Below are positions 46,815 to 57,847 of a stretch of 64,000 nt of DNA, piece after piece. Source of the stretch: Talinum fruticosum (lineage: Eukaryota; Streptophyta; Magnoliopsida; Caryophyllales; Talinaceae); assembly GCA_021018815.1 (NCBI GenBank), contig JAITYX010000004.1:8937501-9001500 (forward strand). The letters are read 5' to 3'. Each line of letters starts with the position of its first letter. Positions within the stretch are counted from its first letter, which is position 1. The notes under the pieces were generated by a model that saw nothing but the letters and a program-made list of their open reading frames with translations, was not told where the DNA came from and searched no databases. The position numbers and the translations under genes were made by a program.

Positions 46815-48487
46815 TCACTTCGAATGCCCCACAATGTAAGGCTTAAGCCATTGACCATTGACCTTGAAAGAACTCGTGGACTCACTCCACACCTCAACCG
46901 CACCATGAGGAAATACCTTGGTGACTTGAAGCGGTCCGGACCATCGGGATCTCGGTTTTCCCATAAACAACTTCAATCTTGAGTTGAACAAAAGGACCAT
47001 GTCACCTTCTTCAAACCCCTCGTGCGAGAATATGCTTGTCATGCCACCTCTTGGTTCTCTCCTTGTAAATTCGGGAACTCTTATAAGCTTGTAATCGCAA
47101 CTCCTCAAGTTCTTGTAATTGGAGAATTTGCTTCTCACCAACAGCCTTGGCATCAAAATTCAGGGTCCGGATCGCCCGGAAAGATTTATGTTCCATATCT
47201 ACGGGCAAATGACAAGGCTTCCCATACACTAACCGGAAGGGAGTAGTGGCAATGGGAGTCTTGTAAGCGATGCGGTATGCCAATAGTGCATCATCAAGTT
47301 TCAAAGACCAATCTTTTCGGGATCGATCCACCGTCTTCTCAAGAATATTTTTCAACTCCCGGTTAGACAACTCAACTTGACCACTTGTTTGAGGATGATA
47401 AGGCGTGGCTACCTTATGAAATACTCCATATTTCTTCAATAGAACCTCAAGTGGTCGGTTGCAAAATGACTCCCATTGTCACTTAATAAAGCCCTTGGAG
47501 TGCCAAATCGAGCAAAAATATTCTTCTTTAGGAACTTCATGACAACCTTGGAATCGTTGGTGGGAGAGCCAATGGCTTCCACCCATTTTGACATGTAATA
47601 AAGGACCCATGAAGTCAATTCCCCATAAATCAAAGAGTTCGACCTCTAAAATCCCAGATTGGGGCATCTCATGCCTCTTGGAAATAGTGCCCATCCTTTG
47701 GCATCGGTCACAAGCTACCACAAAATTTCGTGCATCTTTGGCAAGAGTTGGCCAGTAGAAACCAGCTTGTAAAACCTTAGAAGCCGTTTTATCGGGGCCA
47801 AAATGTCCACCATAAGTAGTGGAATGACAGTGATGGAGCACACTTTGAACCTCATCTTCCGAATACATCTTCGATATACCCCATTTGCACACAACTTGTA
47901 AAGGAGAGGCTCTTTCCACACATAACTTTTTACCTCAAACAAGAACCTTTTCCTTAGTTGGAAAGATGACTCCGGTGGCTTCACGCCACAAACGATATAA
48001 TTCACAAAGTCGGCATACCATGGAGCGGAAGTATGCGAAACAGCCATGAGTTGCTCTTCCGAAAACGAATCATCAATGGGGATAGCTTCCTTGGGCAAAT
48101 CTTCCAACCGAGAAAGATGATCGGCAACCACATTTTGCGATCCAGGCTTGTCCCGGATCTCCAAATCGAACTCTTGAAGTCAAAGCACCCATCGGATAAG
48201 GCGAGGCTTAGAATCCGATTTCCTCATAAGATGCTTGATGGCAGCATGATCGGTAAAAACTATCACCTTGGAGTTAATCAAATAAGAACGGAACTTCTCC
48301 AAGGCAAACACAACCGCCAAGAATTCCTTCTTCGTGGTGGCATAGTTAACTTGAGCCTCATCCGGAGTTTGGCTCGCATAATGTATAGCATAGGGCTTGC
48401 CATCCTTCCTTTGCCCCAAAACGGCTCCCAATGCAAAGTCACTTGCATCACACATTACTTCAAATGGAAGACTCCAATCCGGGACTT
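46815..48487 (-). pseudogene. Ty3/gypsy (Athila-like) pol remnant: RNase H and integrase
   Basis: Minus-strand pieces in order are: RNase H (48485-48185; [29 protein letters not shown]), an in-frame TGA, the linker EIRDKPGSQNVVADHLSRLE, the integrase HHCC zinc finger (HHCHSTTYGGHFG..CDRCQR), and the catalytic region with [16 protein letters not shown] and [11 protein letters not shown] supplying the D, D, E positions. A C-terminal domain follows ([21 protein letters not shown]) ending at 46815. Several frameshifts occur around 47600-47880. Gag, protease and reverse transcriptase are absent because the sequence joins directly to a primer-binding site and LTR at 48488. Inactive. Confidence 0.88.
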
Positions 48488-48495
48488 CGGTGCCA
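48488..48495 (-). other. Primer-binding-site remnant of the truncated gypsy element
   Basis: On the minus strand the LTR end is followed by AGTTTT and TGGCACCG. These are the first bases of a tRNA-complementary site (compare TGGCGCC at 52902). The sequence then switches at once into RNase H coding sequence. Confidence 0.65.
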
Positions 48496-48501
48496 AAAAC
48501 T

Positions 48502-49940
48502 TGACAGGCCGCAAGCACACGGTGTTTAAATTGTAGCTAGTCAAGGTCGATCCCACAAGGACTCGATCTAGCAACGCACTAAACTAGCCCTCTACTCAAT
48601 TGCTAAGCAAATTAGATTTTTGAAGTTGGTTCTTTCTAAACTAGTTCTAACTATTAAAATTAAGAAAATTAATCTAGACTTAAATCAATGGGTAAAAACA
48701 TCTAGGGATTTGCTTTCCTAACAATGGGTTTGATTATTTAAACATAATTTGTGCAGATCATTCATTCAAATAAATCAAGGATCGATAATCACAAAATTCT
48801 ACCGCTCTTTCGATGCTTAATAGAATTGCTCTAATTAACCTATCAAACAACTTTCGTATGCCTTCAAAGTTAATCAAAGTTAAAGATTTCAAACTATCAA
48901 AGTGATCCCCTAATTTACTATTCTTTTCTCAAATTTCATAAACTAGGTAGAATGGTTAGTTGTCGGATTATTCTATTTCACCTTTCGAGTACATGATAGA
49001 TTAATCTCTAAACACAAGTATCTTAGGCCTTCAAAACACTCATGAACATGATAAACACAACTTTCTATTGATGAAAATCGGAATTCAAGCACAAATCATG
49101 GAAAACTTATCAAACTTCATTGTTTTGGATTACAAATCCCTAGAAAAACTAAACTACTCACACATGTTTATTGAAAGCTTAACTAAAATCCAATACATTG
49201 AAATCAAACCTCAAACAGCAAAATGAAGAAATAGATGATAGGCTTGAAGTGTTCCGCTTGAATCTCTCGACTTCAAATGGAACCCCGCAACTCGCTTCAA
49301 TCTTCTTCTTCGATCTTCAAAGTTTTTGGTTTAATGTGAAGGAATGGAGGAAGGAAAAATGAAGGATGAACTATGGAGGATTCTGGACTGGATTCTGCAG
49401 GAATGGCCGAAAATCAACTTAAATAAGCCATTAAGAAGCAATCAAGAGCCGAAACCGTCAAAACCGAATCGTCTCGGCACATTTTACCTCCAACACGAGC
49501 CGTGTTCTCCGACACGGGCTGCCCAAGTTGGCTGCCGGCACGTCAAAACTGGACGGGGACGATGAAAACGGGCCGTGTCCTCCGACATGGGCTGCCTATT
49601 TTCGATGTAAATGCTCCCGGGCAGGCTGACCTTCAACACGGGCCGTGTCGGTGGAAACGGTCCACCCGTGTTGGTTCGTTGGAAGGACAAACTTTGAGAA
49701 ATCGACGGCAACGGCTGTTTTGATTGCAAAGATAGACCGTATAGGTCTTCTTATGGCTCGGAACACTCACTAATCTTAGGAATACTTAGCATTGGTGATC
49801 AAATCTACAAAAACATCTCAAAACACCAAAACACAAGCGTAAAACCAAAAATGGAGCATAAACACACTCCTATTAACCAATTTTTCCCAAAGAAAAGTAT
49901 CAAAACGCCTAAGAATCTAATGCATTTTATGCACTTATCA
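48502..49940 (-). repeat. LTR B (Athila-like, minus orientation), 1.44 kb
   Basis: On the minus strand it begins TGATAAGTGCATAAAATGC and ends GCGGCCTGTCA, so the ends are TG..CA. It lies just upstream of the primer-site remnant, as a 5' LTR should. It contains GACACGGGC/GCCCGTGT palindromes (49490-49680). No second copy of it was found in the window. Confidence 0.65.
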
Positions 49941-52885
49941 CACTCACACTCATGTGTTTAGAAAATATAATGAGGGTTCACTCAAAACTCATTCTAATAG
50001 TGCACCCTACCAAGGCTTGGTCATACTCTCAATTCTCCACCACTATGTAGGCAAAATGCAAATGCAATTAAGAGGACTTTTTAAGGGTTGTAATGTGGTT
50101 AAGCTTCATGGTTAAGAAAGGGAATCAATTTAGGAAATGTGGAGCTAAATAGCCAAGGCCTTATGACTAAGGAGCAAAAAACACTTCCAAAAATGACTTA
50201 AAACTTCTCTCCCAATTCACCTTTTCAAGTACAAATAAACCCAAGAGAACCTAAGGAATGAGCATAATTTTTGTGAATTTTGCTCATGCCAATCACTTAT
50301 TATTATTATTATTATTATTATTTCTTTTTTTAAATAGTATTGACATGGGAATCATGAACATAACTCAATTCCAAAGGGTATAATAACCACTAGGGGATAC
50401 ATCTAACTTTACATTAATATAAATCCCCCTTTTCAAACCACGTAAACAAATAAAACACCATTTATATACAACCCAAAACTACCCATCTCAAGAAGTGTTA
50501 CTCCACTTGGACCTGGCTTAGGTATAAGAAATATATATGGGCCAAGGGTAAAGTGGATGTAGGTATAACAAAGAATAGGGTAAAGCTCAAAGGGCTAGCA
50601 AAAGGGTATATATAATAGGGTGGCTTTACGGCTCATGTAGTTTGAAAACAAATGAATGAATGCCTCTATCATATTACATAATGCAAATGCCAAATGTGAT
50701 TTCAAAGAGAGACAAAACAAGTTCTAGAGGAAATACACTACGGAACAGTCACACATGAAATAAAATATGAGACTAAAATTGATGAATTAGTCTATAAGGC
50801 TCAAAATCTCACATGTTCCTCTACCAAAGTCGAACTAACTAAATAATTGAATGTCGGGATTCAAAAGAGACATAGAATGACATATTTTGGATCGAAGTCT
50901 ATTATATACATCATAAATATATACAAACTAATAGCCAAGTAACAAGGGGTCAAAATTAATCAAAATGCCATAAACTCCCCAAAAAATAATTTTTAAAAAT
51001 CAAAAACCTTTACGTAATTTTGAAAATTTTTTTCTCTTTTTTCAAAATATTGAAGCATGGCTTCTCCTCCCCCACACCAAGATCTCACAATGTCCTCATT
51101 GGGAGCCAAGGAGCAACCACACCAACAAAATAGACTCCATTATATGCAAAGACACTACCCAAAAAAATATTAATAAAAATTAAACATAAATAAATACATG
51201 TGGGTGATCATGGCCAACATGGCTCAACAATATCCAAAGTTTATCCTCAAAATGATCACCCCACAAAAGCATAATCCTAAATATCGACAATTAAAAGCAA
51301 AAAGAAAAACACAACCCTAAATATCCACAACTAAAAACAGAGAGAAAAAAATTACAAAGAAAGAAAGAAAGAAAATATAAGAAAGAGAGAAAGAGAGGGA
51401 ACGAGTATACCGGGCTAGGTGTTGGGTACACCTAAACTAATGCCTCCTAAAACAAGTACTAAGAAGGCTCGAGGAGCATCAGCCATGTCACTCATCTCAA
51501 GATTAAGCTCCAACTCGGATGTCTGTCGAGCTCTAAGGAGCTTATCAAATTCCTGAGCATGCAACTCGGACAAATGAAAGTAAGAGAACATAAGCGAAAC
51601 TATATCAATGGCATTCAATGTCCTCTTAAATTTATCGGATGTCTTAGAAAAATCAAAAAAGTGATCAAAGAAAATGGTCCGAATGATTTTTTAGGGCATT
51701 CCTCTAGGTAAACATGATAATGGTCAAGGGAGGGCTTAGAACCTTCAAAGGTACCTACGGACACAATATTGTCAACCATATCCCCCTCAAACATGTCAAA
51801 TGAGTTATCCACATACCTCACATCCAAATCAGAATCACAAATCACATAATAGGTAGTGGGCTCAGAAAAATAATATTGGGGGAAGGGGAGGGTGGTGAAC
51901 AAATAGGGGAAGTAGGGATCAAAGTGAGTGGGTCGGGGACACATGATCATCAACATCAAGACTAGTAGGCGATGCCTCGACCACAATCACCTCACATGAC
52001 TCCCTAAAGGAGTCTCCCGATCAAACACCTCAACTAAAACATCTTCCGATTCGCAATACAAATCATCCTTACCATCTAAACTAGCATCAACACCAAAGGC
52101 GGATTCGGTGTTGTCCCTATGTGTACAAGGTAAGGATGAAGCAAATGTGGGTAATGTAGTAAAGGGAGGGTCAATCTCTTTCTCTAGTTTGGACTCTAAA
52201 GAAAATAAGGACTCATCATCATCATCATCATAGAAAAATGCCTCAATTTTAGCGGAACTAAGACTAAGGTCGGTTTAGTGCGATGGGTCGAACTCTCTAA
52301 TCTTAGTAAGACATGCAAGTTACTCATTTTGTTCATCCATAGCCCTTATCAATTTATAAATATTAGCCTACTGTTTAGGAGATGAAATATAAGGACAATA
52401 ACTATTATCATGATCGGAAGAGTTATACTTTTCACACCAAAGAGGGGTAGGATCGAAATACAAGGGAATTGGATGTAAGATCTAGCATGATAAGCACAAG
52501 GGTCGGGACATGAAAATCTAGAATCAATACATGCCTTTTCAAATTCACAAGTATCCCAAGCAATCCATTCAAGTAAATCCCAAGCTTCATCAACACTTTT
52601 AGCACAAAAATCTCAATACTCTAAAAGAGCACGGGTTTTACTATTCACACCCTCATAGACAACATTTAATACTTTCCATTTCTCCAAACGAGTTATCGGA
52701 AAGAGCAAGAAGAGCATTAAGTCGATTAAAGTACAAATAGAATAATTCATGCTCATACTGTGGATAATGGTAAGTAGACATGTTTTTTAAAAAAAATATT
52801 TTTTGATTTTTTGATTTTTTGGAATTTTCAATTAAATGCCTAATCTAGAATGCTCAAGTAAGCTCCAATATTGAAACAAAACAAC
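49941..52885 (-). pseudogene. Internal region of a second gypsy element, gag-region remnants
   Basis: Reading down the minus strand from the primer site at 52902, a broken frame starts near 52785 (YPQYEHELFYLYFNRLNALL). Fragments follow, including 51986-51615 with YVDNSFDMFEGDMVD. These resemble the gag-region sequence of Athila/Diaspora-type plant elements, but stops are frequent and no protease, polymerase or integrase is found. A TTA microsatellite lies at 50297-50322. The left limit at LTR B is a junction between different elements. Confidence 0.5.
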
Positions 52886-52902
52886 TCCCCGCAATGGCGC
52901 CA
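52886..52902 (-). other. Primer-binding site, tRNA-Asp type
   Basis: The minus strand reads TGGCGCCATTGCGGGGA, close to the complement of the tRNA-Asp 3' end used by Athila-type elements (TGGCGCCGTTGCCGGGGA). It is six bases inside LTR A. Confidence 0.75.
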
Positions 52903-52908
52903 AAAACT

Positions 52909-54366
52909 TGTTAGGAAATAATAATACCGCAAGTGCACGGTGTAGTCGTAGCAAGGAACCGAGCAAGTACGGGTCGTGTCCACAAGGAACTCGCTTTCAA
53001 ATATTAAATCCACCTAAAAACTCTAATCTAGGTACAAATCGGTTCGACAAGTGATTTGGTTTTCGAATTCAACTAAAAACAAAATAACTAAGAGAAATCA
53101 ATGAATAACAAGCCTTAGATTGGAATTAATCACACTACTATGCCAAAAATCAACATCGAATACCACTTGAGATTTGCCTACGCGAGCGAGTTTAGAAGGG
53201 GAGACACCAAATTAAACCTATCTTCGCCAACTTTCGAAGGTCAAAGACTAATCTTGCATAATCTAATCACCTATTTTCATGGGATTAATAAAGAGTAAAA
53301 TCACAATGAATGCATCTCACAACCCCTTATTAAAACCTTAATTATTTTCATATCAAAGTTCTAATCGTTCACAACGTCATTCTAGGTAAGTTTTCATCTT
53401 TTGATGTTCATAAAACCCTAATAAAAGCATATGAGTCCTCTCTCGAGGCAATCAACGAAAAAGTGATAAACATAGTGAATTCTAACCTAACAAGTATAGA
53501 ACAATTCAATTGGTACTCAATTCGTAATTATCAAGGCATAATAGGGATCAATCCCAACCTAAGTAGAGAAATTAGCCCCTAAACATGATACTAAACAATT
53601 GACAAGATTCAATGAATATAAACACGAAGATTATAGAGAAATTGCAAAGAGCAAACATAAAGAGAGAGAATTAAGAATTACCGAATAGAAATACGAATGC
53701 TTGAATTCAAATTCATCTTCAAAAATTCAAAATATTAAACTTTAATCTAAAGGGATTTAACGGCTAGAAACTACCCTAGAAACCCTAAAATTTGATGGAG
53801 AAAAGAACTTCCAAAAAAACTAAACAAAAATCACTTATAAAGCCGCCGAAACAGTAGTCGCACGGCCGTGCAAAATTTTTGCACAGCCGTGCATGTTTTG
53901 CACGGTAGGCCATGCGAAATGCCTCAACTTTCTACCTCTCTTGCACGGGCCGTGCAACTTTGGCACTGGTAGGCCGTGTGCGACTTCAACTGTCGTAACT
54001 TCTCGCACGGCCGTGCAAGGTGCGCACAGGGGCTGTGTGGTCTTCCTTGACTTCGAGCCCTACGCTCGATGATCCGCACGGCTGTGCAGCTTCGCACTGA
54101 TAGGCCGTGCAACTTCTCTTGATGTGTTTTAGGCTTCTTTCTTGCCTCCTCTTGGGTCCGAACTCTCCTCTTGATCGCTTTTCATCAAATTTGCATCGAA
54201 TCTCTCTAATTTAAGCCAAAAACCCGTAATAAAGAGATTTACGAGCTTAGGTGATGATAAAGAGAAAATGAGCAAAATCCAACCCAAAATTGAATAAATA
54301 TCATTGAAATCATCACAGAATTGGGTTAAATAATGCCTTAAAAGCTGATAAAAACGAGGTTTAACA
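52909..54366 (-). repeat. LTR A (Athila-like 5' LTR, minus orientation), 1.46 kb
   Basis: On the minus strand it starts TGTTAAACCTCGTTTTTATC and ends ..TATTTCCTAACA, so the ends are TG..CA, followed six bases later by a primer-binding site. This sets the element's orientation. Its 3' part shares the ACCGTGCACTTGCGG-type motif with LTR B but the two are otherwise different. A cluster of GGCCGTGC palindromes lies in its 5' part. No partner LTR was found. Confidence 0.75.
53860..54110. repeat. Cluster of GCACGGCCGTGC-type palindromes in LTR A
   Basis: At least eight blocks such as GCACGGCCGTGCA, GCACAGCCGTGCA, GCACGGGCCGTGCA and GCACGGCTGTGCA alternate with about 15-35 bp of CT-rich spacer. Each is a 10-12-bp palindrome. 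The cluster has much higher GC than its surroundings. Confidence 0.9.
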
Positions 54367-55985
54367 AAAAGCAACTAAGAGAAGGGTAGGGAGAACCCAA
54401 CTAGAGGGAAGCATGCCGTCACGGGCAATGGGCTTCAACGAGCGATACAATGGGTGGTGTCGTGAAGCTATGGGCTGTTGTGGGTATAGAGGGGTTGCCG
54501 TGGGGGAGGTTAGGGTTAGGGGAAGGAAAGTGGGAAGTAAAATTATTAGATGATTGCAGGAGCCATAGCTCTGTCCCCGTGAGGGAACCAGATTGGGACC
54601 GAGTTTCCCCACGAATGTCGGGGTCTCTTTGGTTTTTTAAGATTCTTTTTGAAAGTTGATTTATAAAGTGGGGGTGTGTCTTTTATTGAGATTTCTGGTT
54701 TTTGTAATTTAATTTAGAATAGTTTAAGTAAAGTAGTGATTGACGATTTTATTAATCATTTATTTTTGGAAATTAATTTTAAGAAGTCTCGAGATATTAT
54801 TTCATAATTTAAGAAAATAGAAAAATTCGGATCTACTTTCTACCACAAGGCTTTTGGGCCAAAAAGGTGAATAACATTGGTTTGGACTAAGAGCCAAGCC
54901 CGGCCACCGGTCGGCGCCGACGAGAGCCAACGTTGACTCAGTATCAGCGCCGGCCATAGGCCGAGACCGAAAAAATCAATCTCGAGTCCTATAGCCTCAA
55001 CTGTCGGAAAATAAATGAAATTTTCCATCGTTTAAATGAGAAATACCGAGATGCGATTAGGAGAATAAAAAACAAAAAGGGAGAGTCGCCAGTCAATTTT
55101 AGTAATAAAAACTAACAAAAATAAAAAGAATACTCTTCCAATCTTAGTATGGGAAAACTAAAACCTTGAAAGAGGTTAAAAAATAACTCCATCGGTCTAG
55201 AATAGATAATCCGAGTTCGGGGCGAATATACAAAATGTAGGGATAAGCCCTTCCATTTCACCCGTCAATAGACAACCTTTATTAATTCGAACTGTGAGTA
55301 AAAATAATATGTTTAAACAGGCAAGCATACAATATGTTAAGTGCGAAAATTAAATCAAATAAGACATTCTAAGAAAACAATAAAAACAAATAGGAAAGCG
55401 AGTAAAGAAAAGCGATAAAAAGCGGAAAGGAAAACTCGAAAAATAAAATTACAGCGGGCGGGGAGGAATTAAATGCGATTACATCTTAGATCCACAATAT
55501 TGAAAGCCATAAAAAGTATAAAATAAATAAACCGTAAAGGATTAAAAGCGGATCCGGCGCCCTCAAGTTGTCCCACCTGCTGACTTGGTTCACAAACCGA
55601 ATTTGGAAGCGTGACGGTGGATGAGCGAGAACAAAATAGGCTTTTTGTAAAGTTTGTGGAGGTAGAGTAATGTAGAAGAATGATGAGAATGCTTGGAGGA
55701 ATAATGATTAGCTGAAAATGAGGCAAGAGATTAGAATACCAAATAGCATTTAGTAGCTCTTAGCCTAAATTCGATAGTGTGTAGCTAGGTTTCAGCGAGC
55801 ATGTGGCATAGGAAATGGCCATCCCCAAAATGAGAGGCTAAAATCTCTATTAATAGTGAAGAGAATAGGCCACCAAATGACCTAATGAGCAGCTAAACAG
55901 CCGTCCAAAATGCAGCGAGTGAACCGGCCAAAAATTAGAAAAAATTGGACCGAATCACCTTAAATTGAAAATCCCATGGGCAAAG
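54367..55985. other. Gene-free, repeat-like DNA
   Basis: No gene recognised. It includes GGGAGAGTCGCCAGTCAATTT near 55080, a motif seen in non-coding parts of plant LTR elements. Frames here have no known domain. Confidence 0.45.
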
Positions 55986-55989
55986 CCGA

Positions 55990-56290
55990 GAATCACGACA
56001 CCGACCAAGAAATGATGTCGTTTGGTCAAACCAACCTTCCGTGCTTGCAGCTGGTCTCCGGAGCAAAACGCAGCGCTTTGGAGAAAATACCCCTTAAACG
56101 CGGCGCCGGTCAAGTACGGTGTTATTTTGTGCGGTTGGCTTCCGTGTCTTGGTTTGACACTTGGAGCAAAATGCAGCGGTTTGGCGAAAATTTCCCTGAA
56201 ACACGACGCCGACCAATGCGACATCATACGAACAAGTTGAGCTCTGTGTCTCGGTTGGATATTGAAGACGAAACGCAGCGTTTAGCGAGC
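55990..56290. repeat. Three imperfect tandem copies of an about 103-bp unit
   Basis: Each unit has a GACACCGACCA/GCGCCGGTCAA/ACGCCGACCAA start and a GGAGCAAAACGCAGCGCTTTGG-like end. GCAGCG recurs at 56070, 56173 and 56275. The units share about 65-75% identity by eye. They create overlapping open frames on both strands that look protein-like but are repeat-driven. Confidence 0.8.
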
Positions 56291-57350
56291 GAGTAAGGCT
56301 TGATGCTCGACGCGGGCCAAAGTTTGACCTTGAGTGTTGACCTGGGCTTGGACTGGCCAAAATGGTCCGATGATGGAAGCTTTAGTTATGTGCTTTATGT
56401 ATTTTGCATATTGTATATATTTAGTTACATATGTAAATACGCAAGGCATGTACGAGTGTAGTCGTACGAGTGTAGTTGGACTTGTGCGTAGAAACTTAAA
56501 CTACCAGCTCCGATAAGCCGGGAATTTCCTATCGTTGGCAATTTTTGTTCTTACCTGGTTATCTATGAGGTTTAACCTCACCCTCTCGGGAATTGACCTG
56601 AAGCGGTTGTAACTTAGTTTTGTAACTTAGTTGGGAACTTGGTTTATGTGGTTATAAATATACTCCGGCATGTGGCCGTTGAGTTATATACTCGAGGGTG
56701 TGGCTCGTTAAGTTTTATTGTGATTTTGATGTAGGTTTTAAGGTTTTTAAGCCTAGGGGATAGGCCATATTATGGACGGAACTCCGTGCAAATTTTTAGA
56801 AAATTTTAAACCAAAATGAAAAATCACCTCTATTACCTATTGAGTTGAGATTAGAAAACCAAACCGACTCCTTAATTAGCCTCAAAGGCTCCTTTTGAGG
56901 AACCTTGGCGATGCAATACTCCTAGGGTGGAAACCGAGATGTTACACTTCTACTCGGGATAGGGCTTTTCCCCTCTCCCTTGACGACACGCACACACTCT
57001 CTTAAGGATTATGTTGGGATCTCGTATGCGGGCCTCTCATTTGTCTTCCCGAGTTTGCGTCAACCCCCACCCCTATGTCTCTTCTTGTGAGTGGGCCTCT
57101 TTTTAGTCCTGGCCTAGTTCCTCCCTCTCATTGGTCCTATTATGGTTTTGTCGATTGGGTCGATTAAGTCCTTTTGCGCTCTTCTTTTGAGTCTACGGGT
57201 ACTTATAATATACCCAGATCACGAGTTGTTATCTAGTTACGAGCTCGATGTGTATGCTTATTATCTCTTCTCAGCCTACTCCTATGTCTACCATTGTGAG
57301 TCTTATTAGTAATGCTCTGTCTAGCACTAATATCCATTATACACGGTGTA
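56291..57350. repeat. LTR-like repeat (56665-56945) and degenerate copia leader
   Basis: 56665-56945 matches 41473-41745 and ends ..CCGAGATGTTACA. From about 57000 the plus strand, in broken frames rich in Pro/Ser, resembles the variable spacer between integrase and reverse transcriptase in copia polyproteins. The hAT-like element then interrupts it. Confidence 0.5.
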
Positions 57351-57832
57351 AGGGTGTAAACGAACCGAGCTGAGCCTCGACCGGCTCAAAGGCATACCGA
57401 GCCTAGCCCGAGCTAGCTCGAAGGCATACTAAGCCGAGCCCGAGCATAACAAGTCTAGGCTCGGCTCGACTCGGTTAGGCTCGTTTTAGGCTAAATAATT
57501 TATTTTTTTCTAAAAGTAACTTTGTGTAGAGAGTATAAAATTACCTCTAAAATTACCAAAATTTTATTCAAACCCCTATTTTTGAAATCTAATACAAAAA
57601 TATATAATTTAACTTTGATTATAACCTTAAATTTAAAAATTTTTTAAGAAAATCCCAAAAAAAGAAGAAATTGAGTAGAGCCCAAGCCCGAGCTTGAGCT
57701 ATCCGAACCAAGGCCGAGCATAAACTTCAAAAGCTCGGTGAGTTTCGAGCCGAGCTCGAGCCGAGCTAAATTGTAGCCGAGCCAAGCCCGAGCCTGGCTA
57801 GCTCGGGCTCGACTCGGCTCGTTCACACCTCT
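57351..57832. mobile_element. hAT-like non-autonomous element within a copia remnant
   Basis: Begins AGGGTGTAAACGAACCGAGC and ends, reverse-complemented, AGAGGTGTGAACGAGCCGAG, which are matching inverted termini. The interior is packed with GAGCCGAGC and GCTCGGCTCG motifs around an AT-rich core. This is a widespread plant MITE-like family. A clear 8-bp target duplication was not found. Confidence 0.7.
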
Positions 57833-57847
57833 AACTCTGCTTTAAGT

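Noticed and set aside
48033..48536. 167-codon plus-strand frame
   Set aside because: Antisense shadow of the gypsy RNase H region, which is coding-like on the minus strand.
55976..56360. Frames of 72-106 codons on both strands
   Set aside because: Generated by the 103-bp tandem repeat. No independent evidence of a protein.
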